A stretch of 25,750 nt of DNA from a virus, in IMG/VR virus record IMGVR_UViG_3300009621_000033, positions 1-25,750 of that record; one strand, 5' to 3'. The notes beneath the pieces were generated by a model. That model saw only the letters and a program-made list of their open reading frames with translations, ran no database searches and had not been told where the DNA came from. A program made the position numbers and the translations under genes. Each line of letters starts with the position of its first letter. Position 1 is the first letter of the stretch. This document shows, in pieces, positions 13,360 through 21,351 of the stretch.

Positions 13360-15546
13360 TCACTGCATAATTACGTTGCTGAAAATAGCCTGAATACCAG
13401 CACCTACCCCCATGCCGCCAGGATACCCGACCCCTGAACCGCAACCATTGCCGGTCAGGCTCACAACCGGCGAGTAGGTCATGGCGGCGGTGATTGAACC
13501 GGTCCCGCACGTTCCCCCGAGTCCAGAGAGGTTGAGAGACGAACTAGAAGCCGTGCCGGGGAGTCCGTTATATACCGCCAGACTGTCAATATACATTGTC
13601 TGCGTAACCGGTGAGCCATTACCGATGAAAGGGGATATGGTGAATTGCGCCCATTTCATCGTCGGATGTTGGCCCGTCCGATAGATCATATTACTGAAGT
13701 TGATGGTCTGCGTTCCGTCCATCCATTCCTGCATTATCCCATCAGTCTGGCCGATACCCCCCACGATAGAGTTCATTTTCATGTAAGCCTCTATATGGTG
13801 CCATGCGCCTGTAGAAACTGGCGGGGTTGTCGCAATCCAGTCATTCGCCGAATAGTAAGAAGTCCCGGACGGGTAACAGTTCATCCCTGATGTGCAAGTC
13901 ACCCCATCAGCATAGCAAGAAGCCACAGCCCCGTCATATGAGGGGGTGTTGCATTGGTTTACGCTTCTGTTCTCAGTCATAGCTCTTAAATCATTAGGCA
14001 CAGCCCCATAGTTCGGGTTTGTGTTTTTTTCATCTTGTAGGTCGATCTGTGAATAGATATTGTAATCGCCTTGAGATGCAAAAACATCGCTGTGAAACTC
14101 GATATATGTATTCAGGTAGTTGGCTGCAAGGGCACTATATGGGTTTGCCGTATCATCAAGATCGGAAAGCAAACATATTATGTGCGGATGAGCTGTCTGC
14201 TGCGACCCTTCCCACCCAGTAGCGAACTTTATCCAGAATGAAGTGTAAATGGTATCTGTGGCCGTAAATTCATGTCTCATCGACCCTGCGGGCATCTGAG
14301 TCGGATTAGTTCCGCCAGAGTTGAATGTCCAGATCGAACATCCTGCCCCTGAATAGCATCCCGTGGTAGCAATAGATGAAGGTATCCCGTCATACCATCC
14401 TCTTGCGGCAAAATTGGTATCATCGAACCCTTCTGAGAAAATAAGTTGCGCGCCAGAAACCGGAGAGGTAATTATCCCATTGCTGCCAGATGAACCTAAT
14501 CCGGTAAGGCTGATTGAGGCATTGCCCCCGCTCCCCCCTCCCAAGGCATAAGTCGCCCCCCCCGCCGTCGCAGTGTTTCCTGCTGCCGCCACCATCTGCC
14601 CGTTATTCGTCACTCTTAGAATATAATTGGCCGCCGTAAGCGTGGGAAGGTTGGCTGTGATGGCTATTGAAGTCTCACTAAGGGATGTCGGTGGCTGGTA
14701 AGTCCAAGTCGTTCCACCATCACCGCTGATTTCGACAATGGTCGAGGGATAGACCCTTGTTGTCGAAATTGCCATGTTATCAATATACTGTTGCATGGCC
14801 CACCCAGACGTTGTGCCTTGGATGTTTACCATCCCGAAATCAAGATAGCCTTGGCCACTAGAAGTCATCGAATGTGTAACAATTTGTTGACCGTCAATCC
14901 ATTCAGTAGCCGTGCCTGTACTTGCACTATACATCCATTCTATACAGTACCATCTGCCTGATTGCATCGCGCCACTGGGGATGTTCCCGAAATAATTGTT
15001 TCCACCGATGTTGACTAATGCCCTGGTAGGGGCAGACCCGGAAGCGTCCCATTGGAAATAGACATTGTTAGTGCCAGCTTGAACGTCTATATTTTTCCAG
15101 GCTATAGACGGCCACACACCGCTTGTATTGTCATATCGGACATAAGCCCGGCCATAATGATTATCCATTGCAAGAGGAAAAGACTCATGAGAAATTGCAC
15201 AACTTGGACTTTCTCCGCATTGCCCATGAGCGCCAGATTGCGAGAACATCATGGAATTTGATCCCATTAATTTAATGCTCGTACTGTAGACTCCATTGCA
15301 AGTTCCGCCGTAACAATAGTCTGTTGACGGGCCTTCAAAACCATAATCGGTACTTTGAAAATTCGGGCCGTGGATGCTGCTTGAGAGGTTCGCCCAGTTC
15401 GTGTTGTCTTCATCCAACAAATTCAATCCGGCAATGGTCAATGTCTGGCCCGTGGAGACCGTACCGGTGACATTGGTAATTGTTGGGGTGGTGGCAGAAG
15501 CAATGGCTGGCAACAGGCAAATTATGAATATGAGAAGTTTTCTCAC
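13360..15546 (-). CDS. Large exported protein with two lectin-like modules and an IPT-like segment
   Basis: 728 residues from a GTG at 15546. The frame is open 13 codons further up, but the GTG overlaps the upstream stop (GTGA), has GGGGAG ahead, and starts a clean signal peptide (VRKLLIFIICLLPAIASA). After this, TPTITNVTGTVSTGQTLTI looks like the first strands of an IPT/TIG fold, whose closing strands (ANYILRVTNNGQMVAAAG) lie near 305-325. Between them is a LamG-like module (about 65-265) with GRWYCIEWMY and TEWIDGQQIV. A second, similar module follows (about 370-650) with AWHHIEAYMKM and QEWMDGTQTINF. Many Cys, Trp and Tyr. Probably a cell-surface or fibre protein binding polysaccharide; a lyase or glycosidase with a similar fold cannot be excluded. 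Downstream is a lipoprotein 13 bases away. Confidence 0.74.
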   Translation of the reverse strand: MRKLLIFIICLLPAIASATTPTITNVTGTVSTGQTLTIAGLNLLDEDNTNWANLSSSIHGPNFQSTDYGFEGPSTDYCYGGTCNGVYSTSIKLMGSNSMMFSQSGAHGQCGESPSCAISHESFPLAMDNHYGRAYVRYDNTSGVWPSIAWKNIDVQAGTNNVYFQWDASGSAPTRALVNIGGNNYFGNIPSGAMQSGRWYCIEWMYSASTGTATEWIDGQQIVTHSMTSSGQGYLDFGMVNIQGTTSGWAMQQYIDNMAISTTRVYPSTIVEISGDGGTTWTYQPPTSLSETSIAITANLPTLTAANYILRVTNNGQMVAAAGNTATAGGATYALGGGSGGNASISLTGLGSSGSNGIITSPVSGAQLIFSEGFDDTNFAARGWYDGIPSSIATTGCYSGAGCSIWTFNSGGTNPTQMPAGSMRHEFTATDTIYTSFWIKFATGWEGSQQTAHPHIICLLSDLDDTANPYSALAANYLNTYIEFHSDVFASQGDYNIYSQIDLQDEKNTNPNYGAVPNDLRAMTENRSVNQCNTPSYDGAVASCYADGVTCTSGMNCYPSGTSYYSANDWIATTPPVSTGAWHHIEAYMKMNSIVGGIGQTDGIMQEWMDGTQTINFSNMIYRTGQHPTMKWAQFTISPFIGNGSPVTQTMYIDSLAVYNGLPGTASSSSLNLSGLGGTCGTGSITAAMTYSPVVSLTGNGCGSGVGYPGGMGVGAGIQAIFSNVIMQ

Positions 15547-16370
15547 GGCGTTACGCTCCCCATGACTGACGTGCTTTCCATCCACTGATCCAACTCCACT
15601 GTGACCGCCCCGGAGATATCAGGTTCCCCGCTGACCGTGTTGGCATTCGCATCGCCTGTGGTTATTGATGCTGTTGGGCTCCCTGGCTTAGTTGTGGATG
15701 TCGCCACATATAGATACATGGTCCCGTTAGTGCCGGTCCCGGCGGTCCAGTCGCACCACACATAATATTCTGTTCCAACCGCAAAGGCTCCCCCGGTTGA
15801 GTACTGCGTTGTTGTCCCATTTTTTATATACCATTGATCCGGCCCCGGCCCGGTTATCCCGATCTCCCCTATAGGAGTGGTCAATGCCGCGTTGTACCAC
15901 CGAACCAATGAAGTTGGGGAAGTTCCTGCTGTGACAGTCATACGAAAGAAAACGCTATAGGTAGCTGAGGCCGTAAAAACAGGTGGATAAGTAAAACACT
16001 CGGCAGCGCTAGTGCCGGTCATGACTAAACTTTGAGTCCCACGCAAAGGGGATGAAGTTGTAGCGGGGGCATAAGAACATCCTGACCCACTCTGTTGAGT
16101 CCATGTCTCACTATGATCATACCCGGTTGTCGCTGTCTCGAAGTTCTGACAATGGATCTTCGTTACGCCGGTGGCGCAGTCTTCGGTTGTACCTGCAGTC
16201 CCCCCTGTAGCCGTGAGCGCCGTATACCTCCCGACCCCGCCATATCCGGTGAGCGTTCCTGCCCCGTTCAGCACCCCAAGGTAGACATTAACCGATTCAA
16301 GCGTGGTGCTGGCATGAGCGGTAGCCGTAAAGAGTATCGAGCAAAGGAAGGCAGTCAGTAACTTTTTCAT
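15543..16370 (-). CDS. Exported lectin-like (LamG/ConA-fold) protein
   Basis: 275 residues from the ATG at 16370. A Met two codons upstream exists, but AGGAG is seven bases from this one and only one or two from the other, so I choose this start. MKKLLTAFLCSILFTATAHA is a Sec signal with an AHA cut. The body reads as a concanavalin-type beta sandwich: NFETATTGYDHSETWTQ opens it, then TYSVFFRMTVTA, VRWYNAALTT, GPDQWYIKNG, TEYYVWCDWTAGTGTNGTMYLYV and a closing VTVELDQWM. These are the strand patterns of LamG-type carbohydrate-binding folds. Four to five cysteines may be disulfides after export. The stop overlaps the next start (GTGA). A glycan ligand is inferred; no catalytic residues are identified. 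Confidence 0.7.
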   Translation of the reverse strand: MKKLLTAFLCSILFTATAHASTTLESVNVYLGVLNGAGTLTGYGGVGRYTALTATGGTAGTTEDCATGVTKIHCQNFETATTGYDHSETWTQQSGSGCSYAPATTSSPLRGTQSLVMTGTSAAECFTYPPVFTASATYSVFFRMTVTAGTSPTSLVRWYNAALTTPIGEIGITGPGPDQWYIKNGTTTQYSTGGAFAVGTEYYVWCDWTAGTGTNGTMYLYVATSTTKPGSPTASITTGDANANTVSGEPDISGAVTVELDQWMESTSVMGSVTP

Positions 16371-16380
16371 ATCCATTCTC

Positions 16381-18267
16381 CTATTGATTCGTATAGGTAA
16401 TTCTCACTTGACCGGCATAACCTGCGCCGCCGTTCCTTGTGCTGGACGTTGCTCTATATGCCCCGCCACCGCCACCACCAGGGCCGGAAGCCGGGGCAGA
16501 ACCGTTGCCTGCCGCTGCCGCACCGAGGCCTCCAATGCCGCCGCCCGTCACCGCTGCGCCTGCGCTGTTGTCTGATGCGCTGGTGAGCGTGGTGAAGTTA
16601 CCGGCTGCCGCTGTGCCTCCCGAACCGCCACCACCTGCCCCGTAAGTTCCGGAGGCCCATGTGTGACCGTAGCCGCCTGCGTATTTCGCCGTAGTGCCGG
16701 TCGAGGCCGCCGTGGTGCCACCGGCCCTGCCGGTCGAACTATTGGCTGTGGCATTTGTGCCACCTGCGGCCACCACCGAGGAAGTGTTGAACGACGATGC
16801 CCCGCCTGCACCCGGAGATGCGCCCCCGGCCCCTGCCGCTCCGACAACATAGGTATAGGAGTTACCGCCGGTCACAGAGACAGTGCCTATCGCATAAGCC
16901 CCCCCACCACCGCCACCGCCGCCTGTATTGCTGCCGGTGATATTCGCCCCGCCGCCCCCGCCACCCCATGCTTCGGCAATAACTGAGGTCACACCGGTCG
17001 GCGCGGTGAATCCATTGGTAAATGTTCCAGCGGTTGCGTAAATATTAACCATCGTTTCAGATGCGAGACCTTGGCCGGATGCCGATCCCTGAGCGGTGAT
17101 CGTGAAGGAAGCGAGAGCAAGACCGGTCGCCGTGACTGATTGACCGGTTGCCGCGCCGAGTCCTGTTACACTCCACCCGTCATTATGTACGCCTGTTCCC
17201 GCTGCCGTGATTGCCGTTATCCCGGCGTTGCCATAAGCGGGATCGAGGGCGATTGTTGCTTGCAGGATGGTGGCGATATACCCGGCCACGCCCGTTGCCG
17301 ATCCGTTCCCGGTCAGACTCGCTGCGCCCTGTACGCCTGTCCCTGCCGTGGTGATTGTTCCTATCCCGGCAACCCCGCCCGCTGCATCTGGGCTAATCGC
17401 AGCGGCGGTGAGTGTAGCATAAGAATTCGTAATGTACCCGCCGACATTTGCAGCTTGGCTGATATTGGCAGAGGTACTTTGAGCTATGAGTCCTCCTGTC
17501 ACAGTTAACGAGCTGAGCGCGCCTGCTGAGCCTTCAGCCGTCAATGGTATCAGGTCGCTTCTCAACATGCCGAGCGGGTCATGCTGCGCGCCGATTGACC
17601 CTACCGAAGCGAGGGCAATATTTGCAAGGCCGAGCCCCGCTGTTGTGATCGCTGTGATGCTGGCAGTCCCGCCATAGCTTGCAAGATAAGCCAGTCCGTT
17701 GCTCATGCCGCCAGCGGATACCGGGAAGGGCCATGTTGTGCCGGTACTCCCCCCATCGGATAAGGTGACGACCGCGATACTTTGTGCCGTTACGCCGAGC
17801 GTGCCGATACCAGAGCCGCCGCCGCTTCCATAAGGGGCCGGGCTATTATTCACGAAACCGTTTATCCCTAAGAACCCGACAAGCCCCTGGCTGCCGACCT
17901 GATTATTTAATAAGCTGACTTGTCCGGCAAGCCCACCATATGCTGCAACATTTCCCCCAGACTGCGCCCCTAATGATGGAGAAGGCACAACCGCGCTGAT
18001 GGTGGAAGAGATGAAAAGACAATTGCCGATGCCACCCTTTGCGCCAACAGAGGGGTGAAACGGTTGGCTCCCTATACCGGGATTCCAATTGAACGCTTGC
18101 ATATGGAATGGGAAACCGACACCGCTCCATGCGAAATCCCCAAAATGGAATGGGGGTCCATTGTTAAGGCCTGAACCTGTATAAAGAGACGCTACGCTGC
18201 CTCCCCATGCAGAGGTGCCCAAGGAAATACAAAACAGTATTGATATCAGGGTATTAAATCTTTTCAC
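16381..18267 (-). CDS. Exported glycine-rich adhesin-like protein
   Basis: 628 residues, GTG start at 18267. Residues 1-22 (VKRFNTLISILFCISLGTSAWG) form a signal peptide. Residues about 150-400 hold degenerate repeats with the core I(T/G)xITxAGxG (near 204, 302 and 350), each followed by a TGxGxAxG-type segment, like the ITxITVTNGGSGY repeats of phage adhesins. From about 414 a glycine-rich domain (FTNGFTAPTGVTSVIAEAWG, then Gly runs) matches the Gly_rich_2-type domains and resembles polyglycine tip domains of receptor-binding proteins. A start with AGGGG nearby and direct adjacency to the previous gene suggest one transcript. Likely a surface or tail adhesin, but the signal peptide is unusual for a virion protein. 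Base use matches its neighbours. Confidence 0.75.
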   Translation of the reverse strand: MKRFNTLISILFCISLGTSAWGGSVASLYTGSGLNNGPPFHFGDFAWSGVGFPFHMQAFNWNPGIGSQPFHPSVGAKGGIGNCLFISSTISAVVPSPSLGAQSGGNVAAYGGLAGQVSLLNNQVGSQGLVGFLGINGFVNNSPAPYGSGGGSGIGTLGVTAQSIAVVTLSDGGSTGTTWPFPVSAGGMSNGLAYLASYGGTASITAITTAGLGLANIALASVGSIGAQHDPLGMLRSDLIPLTAEGSAGALSSLTVTGGLIAQSTSANISQAANVGGYITNSYATLTAAAISPDAAGGVAGIGTITTAGTGVQGAASLTGNGSATGVAGYIATILQATIALDPAYGNAGITAITAAGTGVHNDGWSVTGLGAATGQSVTATGLALASFTITAQGSASGQGLASETMVNIYATAGTFTNGFTAPTGVTSVIAEAWGGGGGGANITGSNTGGGGGGGGAYAIGTVSVTGGNSYTYVVGAAGAGGASPGAGGASSFNTSSVVAAGGTNATANSSTGRAGGTTAASTGTTAKYAGGYGHTWASGTYGAGGGGSGGTAAAGNFTTLTSASDNSAGAAVTGGGIGGLGAAAAGNGSAPASGPGGGGGGAYRATSSTRNGGAGYAGQVRITYTNQ

Positions 18268-18276
18268 CGACTTCCC

Positions 18277-18702
18277 CTATGGCGTATATCCGCCGATAAA
18301 TGTTCCGCTGCCGAGTGTCAGGAAAAAGTTTTGTACCCCGTTCAGATAAACTTTGACAGGAACAATGGTATTCGCATAAGAGTTTGCTGATGTGGAAACG
18401 ATTCGGCAGGTCCATGCAGCCGCTGTCAGGTTCGTTTTGCCATAATTGGTTGAGTAATTGGCAAACCCATGGGTCCCCAATGAAAGCGTCCGGGAATAAG
18501 CATCGTCGGGCGAAAACCCTTGTATAATACTGGTCTCCCCGCCAACAGCGTCGGTTTTCAGTTTCTTGTTCATCCCGAAAACGCCGCATTCGATCTGGTT
18601 CGCCGAGGAATACGCTTGAAATCCGATCTTCATCATCGGCCCGGCATATGTGATTGCAGCCGATAGGGTTACCATCAAAACTGCGATTATTATCCTTTTC
18701 AT
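18277..18702 (-). CDS. Exported protein with signal peptide, unknown
   Basis: 141 residues. MKRIIIAVLMVTLSAAITYAGP is a Sec signal with two basic residues, a hydrophobic core and a TYA-type cut near residue 20. The mature part is small, beta-rich and Ser/Thr/Asn-rich, with two cysteines (about 39 and 99) that could form a disulfide after export. The ATG overlaps the preceding stop by four bases and GGAGG sits six bases before it. I do not recognise a domain. The late stretch VPVKVYLNGVQNFFLTLGSG looks like the edge of a beta sandwich. It lies immediately before the large glycine-rich protein and may work with it. Confidence 0.7.
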   Translation of the reverse strand: MKRIIIAVLMVTLSAAITYAGPMMKIGFQAYSSANQIECGVFGMNKKLKTDAVGGETSIIQGFSPDDAYSRTLSLGTHGFANYSTNYGKTNLTAAAWTCRIVSTSANSYANTIVPVKVYLNGVQNFFLTLGSGTFIGGYTP

Positions 18703-19112
18703 GTCGCCTCCAGTTCCTTTAATCTTCCGTCCAGGAGTTCAATTAACCATGGTCGCCGGGTTGCGGAAGAGTCCTCTTGCGCCCCTATGACGAACAGCAT
18801 CTCTTTGTCCTTGCATCCCTTTACCGCTTTTGTGATCTGCTGGTAGTTGGTGAGCACGAAAAATTCTTCCTTCGTGAATGAAACGCCCTGATCTGCCGGT
18901 TTACTCGGCGCCTCGGTTTTTTTGCTCTGATATTCCCGGTAAAAACCCTTCGTTGCAAGGAGCCTCTTGACCGCATGATCCGCGCAAACTTCGCATACGT
19001 TCGATTCCTTGTCCCCTCCGGTAAGTTCAGGCCGAGACTTGAAGATGTACTTCATCCCGGCATGGTTGAATTCCGTCAGCCCGTCTCTCTTGATAAGGCA
19101 TTCGATAATCAT
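18699..19112 (-). CDS. Small unknown protein with a CxxC pair
   Basis: 137 residues, soluble and charged, with no signal peptide, unlike its neighbours. CEVCADHAVKRLL (near residues 40-52) carries a CxxC pair, with another Cys at 5 and one near 100, but I see no second CxxC to complete a clear zinc site. The early pattern (IKRDGLTEFNHAGMKYIFK) followed by a segment ending in a short LL..GFYREYQ resembles small head-completion-type proteins of podoviruses, which is weak evidence. A ribosome site (AAGGAGT) precedes the ATG. The stop overlaps the next start (ATGA), so it is coupled to the exported 141-residue protein. Function unknown. Confidence 0.68.
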   Translation of the reverse strand: MIIECLIKRDGLTEFNHAGMKYIFKSRPELTGGDKESNVCEVCADHAVKRLLATKGFYREYQSKKTEAPSKPADQGVSFTKEEFFVLTNYQQITKAVKGCKDKEMLFVIGAQEDSSATRRPWLIELLDGRLKELEAT

Positions 19113-19124
19113 TGTTCACTCCTT

Positions 19125-19153
19125 GAGAAAAGGGGAGGTAGAAGCCTCCCCTT
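19125..19153 (-). terminator. Rho-independent terminator after the 148-residue exported protein
   Basis: On the minus strand AAGGGGAGG (19153-19145) pairs perfectly with CCTCCCCTT (19138-19130) around a six-base CTTCTA loop, followed by TTCTC. A 9-bp GC-rich stem ending in a T-rich run is the strongest terminator in the window. It sits between this gene and the 137-residue gene, only about 12 bases before the next start, so read-through would be needed for the downstream genes unless a promoter lies nearby. Confidence 0.72.
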
Positions 19154-19171
19154 CGTTGATTGATCTGCCGG

Positions 19172-19618
19172 TCAGTCGGCGCCGAGCAGGTAGAGGTAAA
19201 GGGACCGGTTAGTGGAAATGGCCGCAGGGGTCCAGGTTGCTCGTACAAAGTTGCAGAGGCTGTTGATTTCAAAGGTGGTGAATGCCGCGCCGTTGGCCAG
19301 GGTTATCACATTCCCCAAACTATCCTTCATGGGAGCCCACGGACCACTGGCGGTTACCCCACAATAGAGGGTGGCCGGACCGTTGATGTTGGTCGTCTGG
19401 ACTGCGCTGGACATTCCCGTAAAAACTGCGGTCGCCCTGACGTTGCCGAACATCCGGGTAACATTGGAGTTCAACGCCGAAGTGGCGGTGGCCGCCTTGG
19501 CGCTGAATATCGCGTTAGATTCCCTGGTGACAAGCGGACCGTTCTGCATGTCGGCGAAAGCTGCCGAGCAGAGCATACCCACTATGACAAGGGAAAAGAC
19601 TGAGATAAGGTTCTTCAT
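19172..19618 (-). CDS. Exported protein with signal peptide, beta-rich
   Basis: 148 residues. The N terminus MKNLISVFSLVIVGMLCSAAFADM is a textbook Sec signal: Lys at 2, hydrophobic core 4-18, and AFA before a likely cut near residue 23. The mature part is beta-rich and ends in YLYLLGAD; the passage INGPATLYCGVTASGPWAPM resembles small phage surface domains where a value from tGtvtlegSxDGxtW repeats is seen. AAGGAGG lies seven bases ahead of the ATG. A rho-independent terminator follows the gene. Secretion of a protein from the head module is unexpected. Possible roles are a periplasmic or surface factor made during infection, or a virion part added after lysis. Function unknown. Confidence 0.72.
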   Translation of the reverse strand: MKNLISVFSLVIVGMLCSAAFADMQNGPLVTRESNAIFSAKAATATSALNSNVTRMFGNVRATAVFTGMSSAVQTTNINGPATLYCGVTASGPWAPMKDSLGNVITLANGAAFTTFEINSLCNFVRATWTPAAISTNRSLYLYLLGAD

Positions 19619-19648
19619 CTGTTCCTCCTTGTAAGTTATTTGTCTGGC

Positions 19649-20170
19649 TTAGTTCCCGTCAGGAATATAGACGAGAACCTGGCGCAGTTTCGATGCGGCG
19701 TTAAGTCCGGCCGCCCCGGTGGTGATTTTGATCCCGTACCATGTATCGTAGTCCGAGACCGCCTGCAGGAGACCGAGAGCCGTATCCGCCCGAGCCACCC
19801 CGCCGGCTTGGCCGACGCTGGACGTGGTGATCACGTTGGTACTTGCTCCCTCCAGGTCGGTGAAGTCCTTTTTAAGCAACCCTGCCGACATAACGAGAGC
19901 TGCCCCGCTGTCGATATCTCCGGCAACGATGAAGTAGTCGATGAGTTTATGCCCTTTCGGAAGGCAACCCCCGACATAAATATCGCTGGTGGCGAGCGGG
20001 TCCGTGGCAGCGGCGAGGGTCACATCGCTGATCGACATGATCGGCACCCCCGCCCCCTGGTGAGTCAGCGCCGCAACGGAGCCTTGCAGCGGCTGAAGTG
20101 TCGCGGCGGCATCATCTGCAGCGGGGGTTACCCCGACTGCCTTACTCATGTATCTTATGGTCTGTGCCAT
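19649..20170 (-). CDS. Probable head decoration or accessory virion protein
   Basis: 173 residues, rich in Ala, Gly, Ser and Thr, with regular beta-type segments (VPIMSISDVTLAAATD, DIYVGGCLPKGHKLIDYFIVAG, KLRQVLVYIPDGN). No signal peptide or membrane segment. It follows the coat gene directly, and its leader and first codons (AAGGAGGACTCAAATGGCACAGACC) are nearly identical to those of the coat gene, which suggests high expression. Proteins of this size and composition next to N4-gp56 coats are commonly minor head or decoration proteins. I cannot place it in a named family; the role is inferred from position and expression signal. Confidence 0.65.
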   Translation of the reverse strand: MAQTIRYMSKAVGVTPAADDAAATLQPLQGSVAALTHQGAGVPIMSISDVTLAAATDPLATSDIYVGGCLPKGHKLIDYFIVAGDIDSGAALVMSAGLLKKDFTDLEGASTNVITTSSVGQAGGVARADTALGLLQAVSDYDTWYGIKITTGAAGLNAASKLRQVLVYIPDGN

Positions 20171-20196
20171 TTGAGTCCTCCTTGGCTAAAGCGTAA

Positions 20197-20218
20197 GGAG
20201 GGGGTTCCACGCCCCTCC
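20197..20218 (-). terminator. Hairpin just after the capsid gene
   Basis: On the minus strand GGAGGGG (20218-20212) pairs with CCCCTCC (20203-20197) across a loop of about eight bases, eight bases after the capsid stop. The stem is GC-rich and 7 bp, but no clear T run follows (TTACGC), so it may be a leaky terminator or an mRNA-stabilising hairpin. Placement directly after the coat gene is typical for phages that need much coat mRNA and less of the downstream message. Confidence 0.5.
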
Positions 20219-20226
20219 GGGTTATT

Positions 20227-21351
20227 TTACGAGGTGATGGAGGTAGGATCGGCAGCCGTGTCGAGGGCGAAAAGGCCGAAATCCAGCCCGTTGAAGGTGA
20301 CTTTCTTAACGCCCCACCTGGTGCCGGTGCAGATCTCCAGAACATACTGGAAATCCTTCCATTCTTCCTTCCAGGAGAAGGTGTTGGCCTCCCCGGGTTG
20401 CCCAAGGGCGAGGACGCCGGCCTGAACGCCGCAGAATAGAGCGCGTGCGCCGGCAAGGGTACTGTTCGCGCCCCATGTGCTGAACGTCAGGTTTGCGTCA
20501 TGAACCTGGATAACCACGTCACGGTAGATGCCGAGCGCGTCCTTGGTGTAATTGCTCTCGGATTCGTTGGCGCCGGTAGCCAGGGCCTTGGTGATCTGCG
20601 CCCAACCGAGTTCGCCCTGTTCACGTCTCAGGTCGAATTCCTGTATCGGATGGATGACGCACAGGAAGCGTTTCTTGCCGCCGACTTTGGGAGCCGTGAG
20701 CTTCGGGATACGAGCAGTGCCACCGCCCATGGTTTTGGCTTTGGCGATTGCCTTGTCGAGCAGTTTCAGCCCGAACTTGTCGTCAGCCGTCAGGGTTCCG
20801 GTCGAGGTTGCCGACCCGTCGCCACCGAACATCTGGTGATAGGAGTCAGGAGCAACGAACGAGTTGTTGGCGTAGCCGGTGAAGTCGGTCGCCTCGATGA
20901 AATCGGTATTACTTCCGCGGGCGCCGGACAGGTACATGGTGATCGTCTCGTCGAACAGACGAATCATGTACTCGGACTGGCGGGCGCGGCCGATTTCGCG
21001 GAATTCCAGCATGGTTTTCTGCTGGTCGTTGGTGTTGCCGCAGGACACGACTTTACGGAGCTGGTCAACGTAAACCAGATCGCTGTAAGTGTCGAGCTGC
21101 TCGGCGGTTCCTTCCGCCTTTTGTTCGCCCTGGACGGGCTTGCCGCGGAGCTGTAGAGAGAGATAGTAGCGAACGGACTCGCCCCTCATCTTCTCCAGGT
21201 CTGTGAGACGCCAGATAGGCATCGTCGGGTTTTTGCCGCTGGACATGAACTTGCTGTTCCAGTAGCCCTCTCTCGCAAGATCCACCGCGACCATCGCTGA
21301 GTACCGCTGGACGGCCTGGACGGAACTATGCACGACTGTGGTCTGTGCCAT
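20227..21351 (-). CDS. Major capsid protein (N4-gp56 type)
   Basis: 374 residues. It opens with MAQTTVVHSSVQAVQRYSA and a basic/aromatic segment with MPIWRLTDLEKMRGESVRYY, then KPVQGEQKAEGTAEQL, which is the characteristic early region of N4-gp56-family coat proteins (DUF4043). Later come a GGxARIPKLTAPKVGGKKRFLC stretch, FDLRREQGELGW and a C-terminal block with WKEEWKDFQYVLEICTGTRWG. It forms the icosahedral shell. The ribosome site AAGGAGG is seven bases before the ATG at 21351. The gene follows scaffold and small gene as expected, and a hairpin lies right after its stop. Length is usual for the family. Confidence comes from several matching blocks, not from a database search. Confidence 0.88.
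   Translation of the reverse strand: MAQTTVVHSSVQAVQRYSAMVAVDLAREGYWNSKFMSSGKNPTMPIWRLTDLEKMRGESVRYYLSLQLRGKPVQGEQKAEGTAEQLDTYSDLVYVDQLRKVVSCGNTNDQQKTMLEFREIGRARQSEYMIRLFDETITMYLSGARGSNTDFIEATDFTGYANNSFVAPDSYHQMFGGDGSATSTGTLTADDKFGLKLLDKAIAKAKTMGGGTARIPKLTAPKVGGKKRFLCVIHPIQEFDLRREQGELGWAQITKALATGANESESNYTKDALGIYRDVVIQVHDANLTFSTWGANSTLAGARALFCGVQAGVLALGQPGEANTFSWKEEWKDFQYVLEICTGTRWGVKKVTFNGLDFGLFALDTAADPTSITS

Noticed and set aside
16480-17000. Glycine-rich coding region as a DNA repeat or CRISPR-like array
   Set aside because: The repetition is at the protein level with no regular repeat-spacer spacing.
19640-20425. Long open frame on the plus strand (261 codons)
   Set aside because: Antisense to the capsid and head genes, with no ribosome site and biased composition; a shadow of the GC-rich minus-strand genes.
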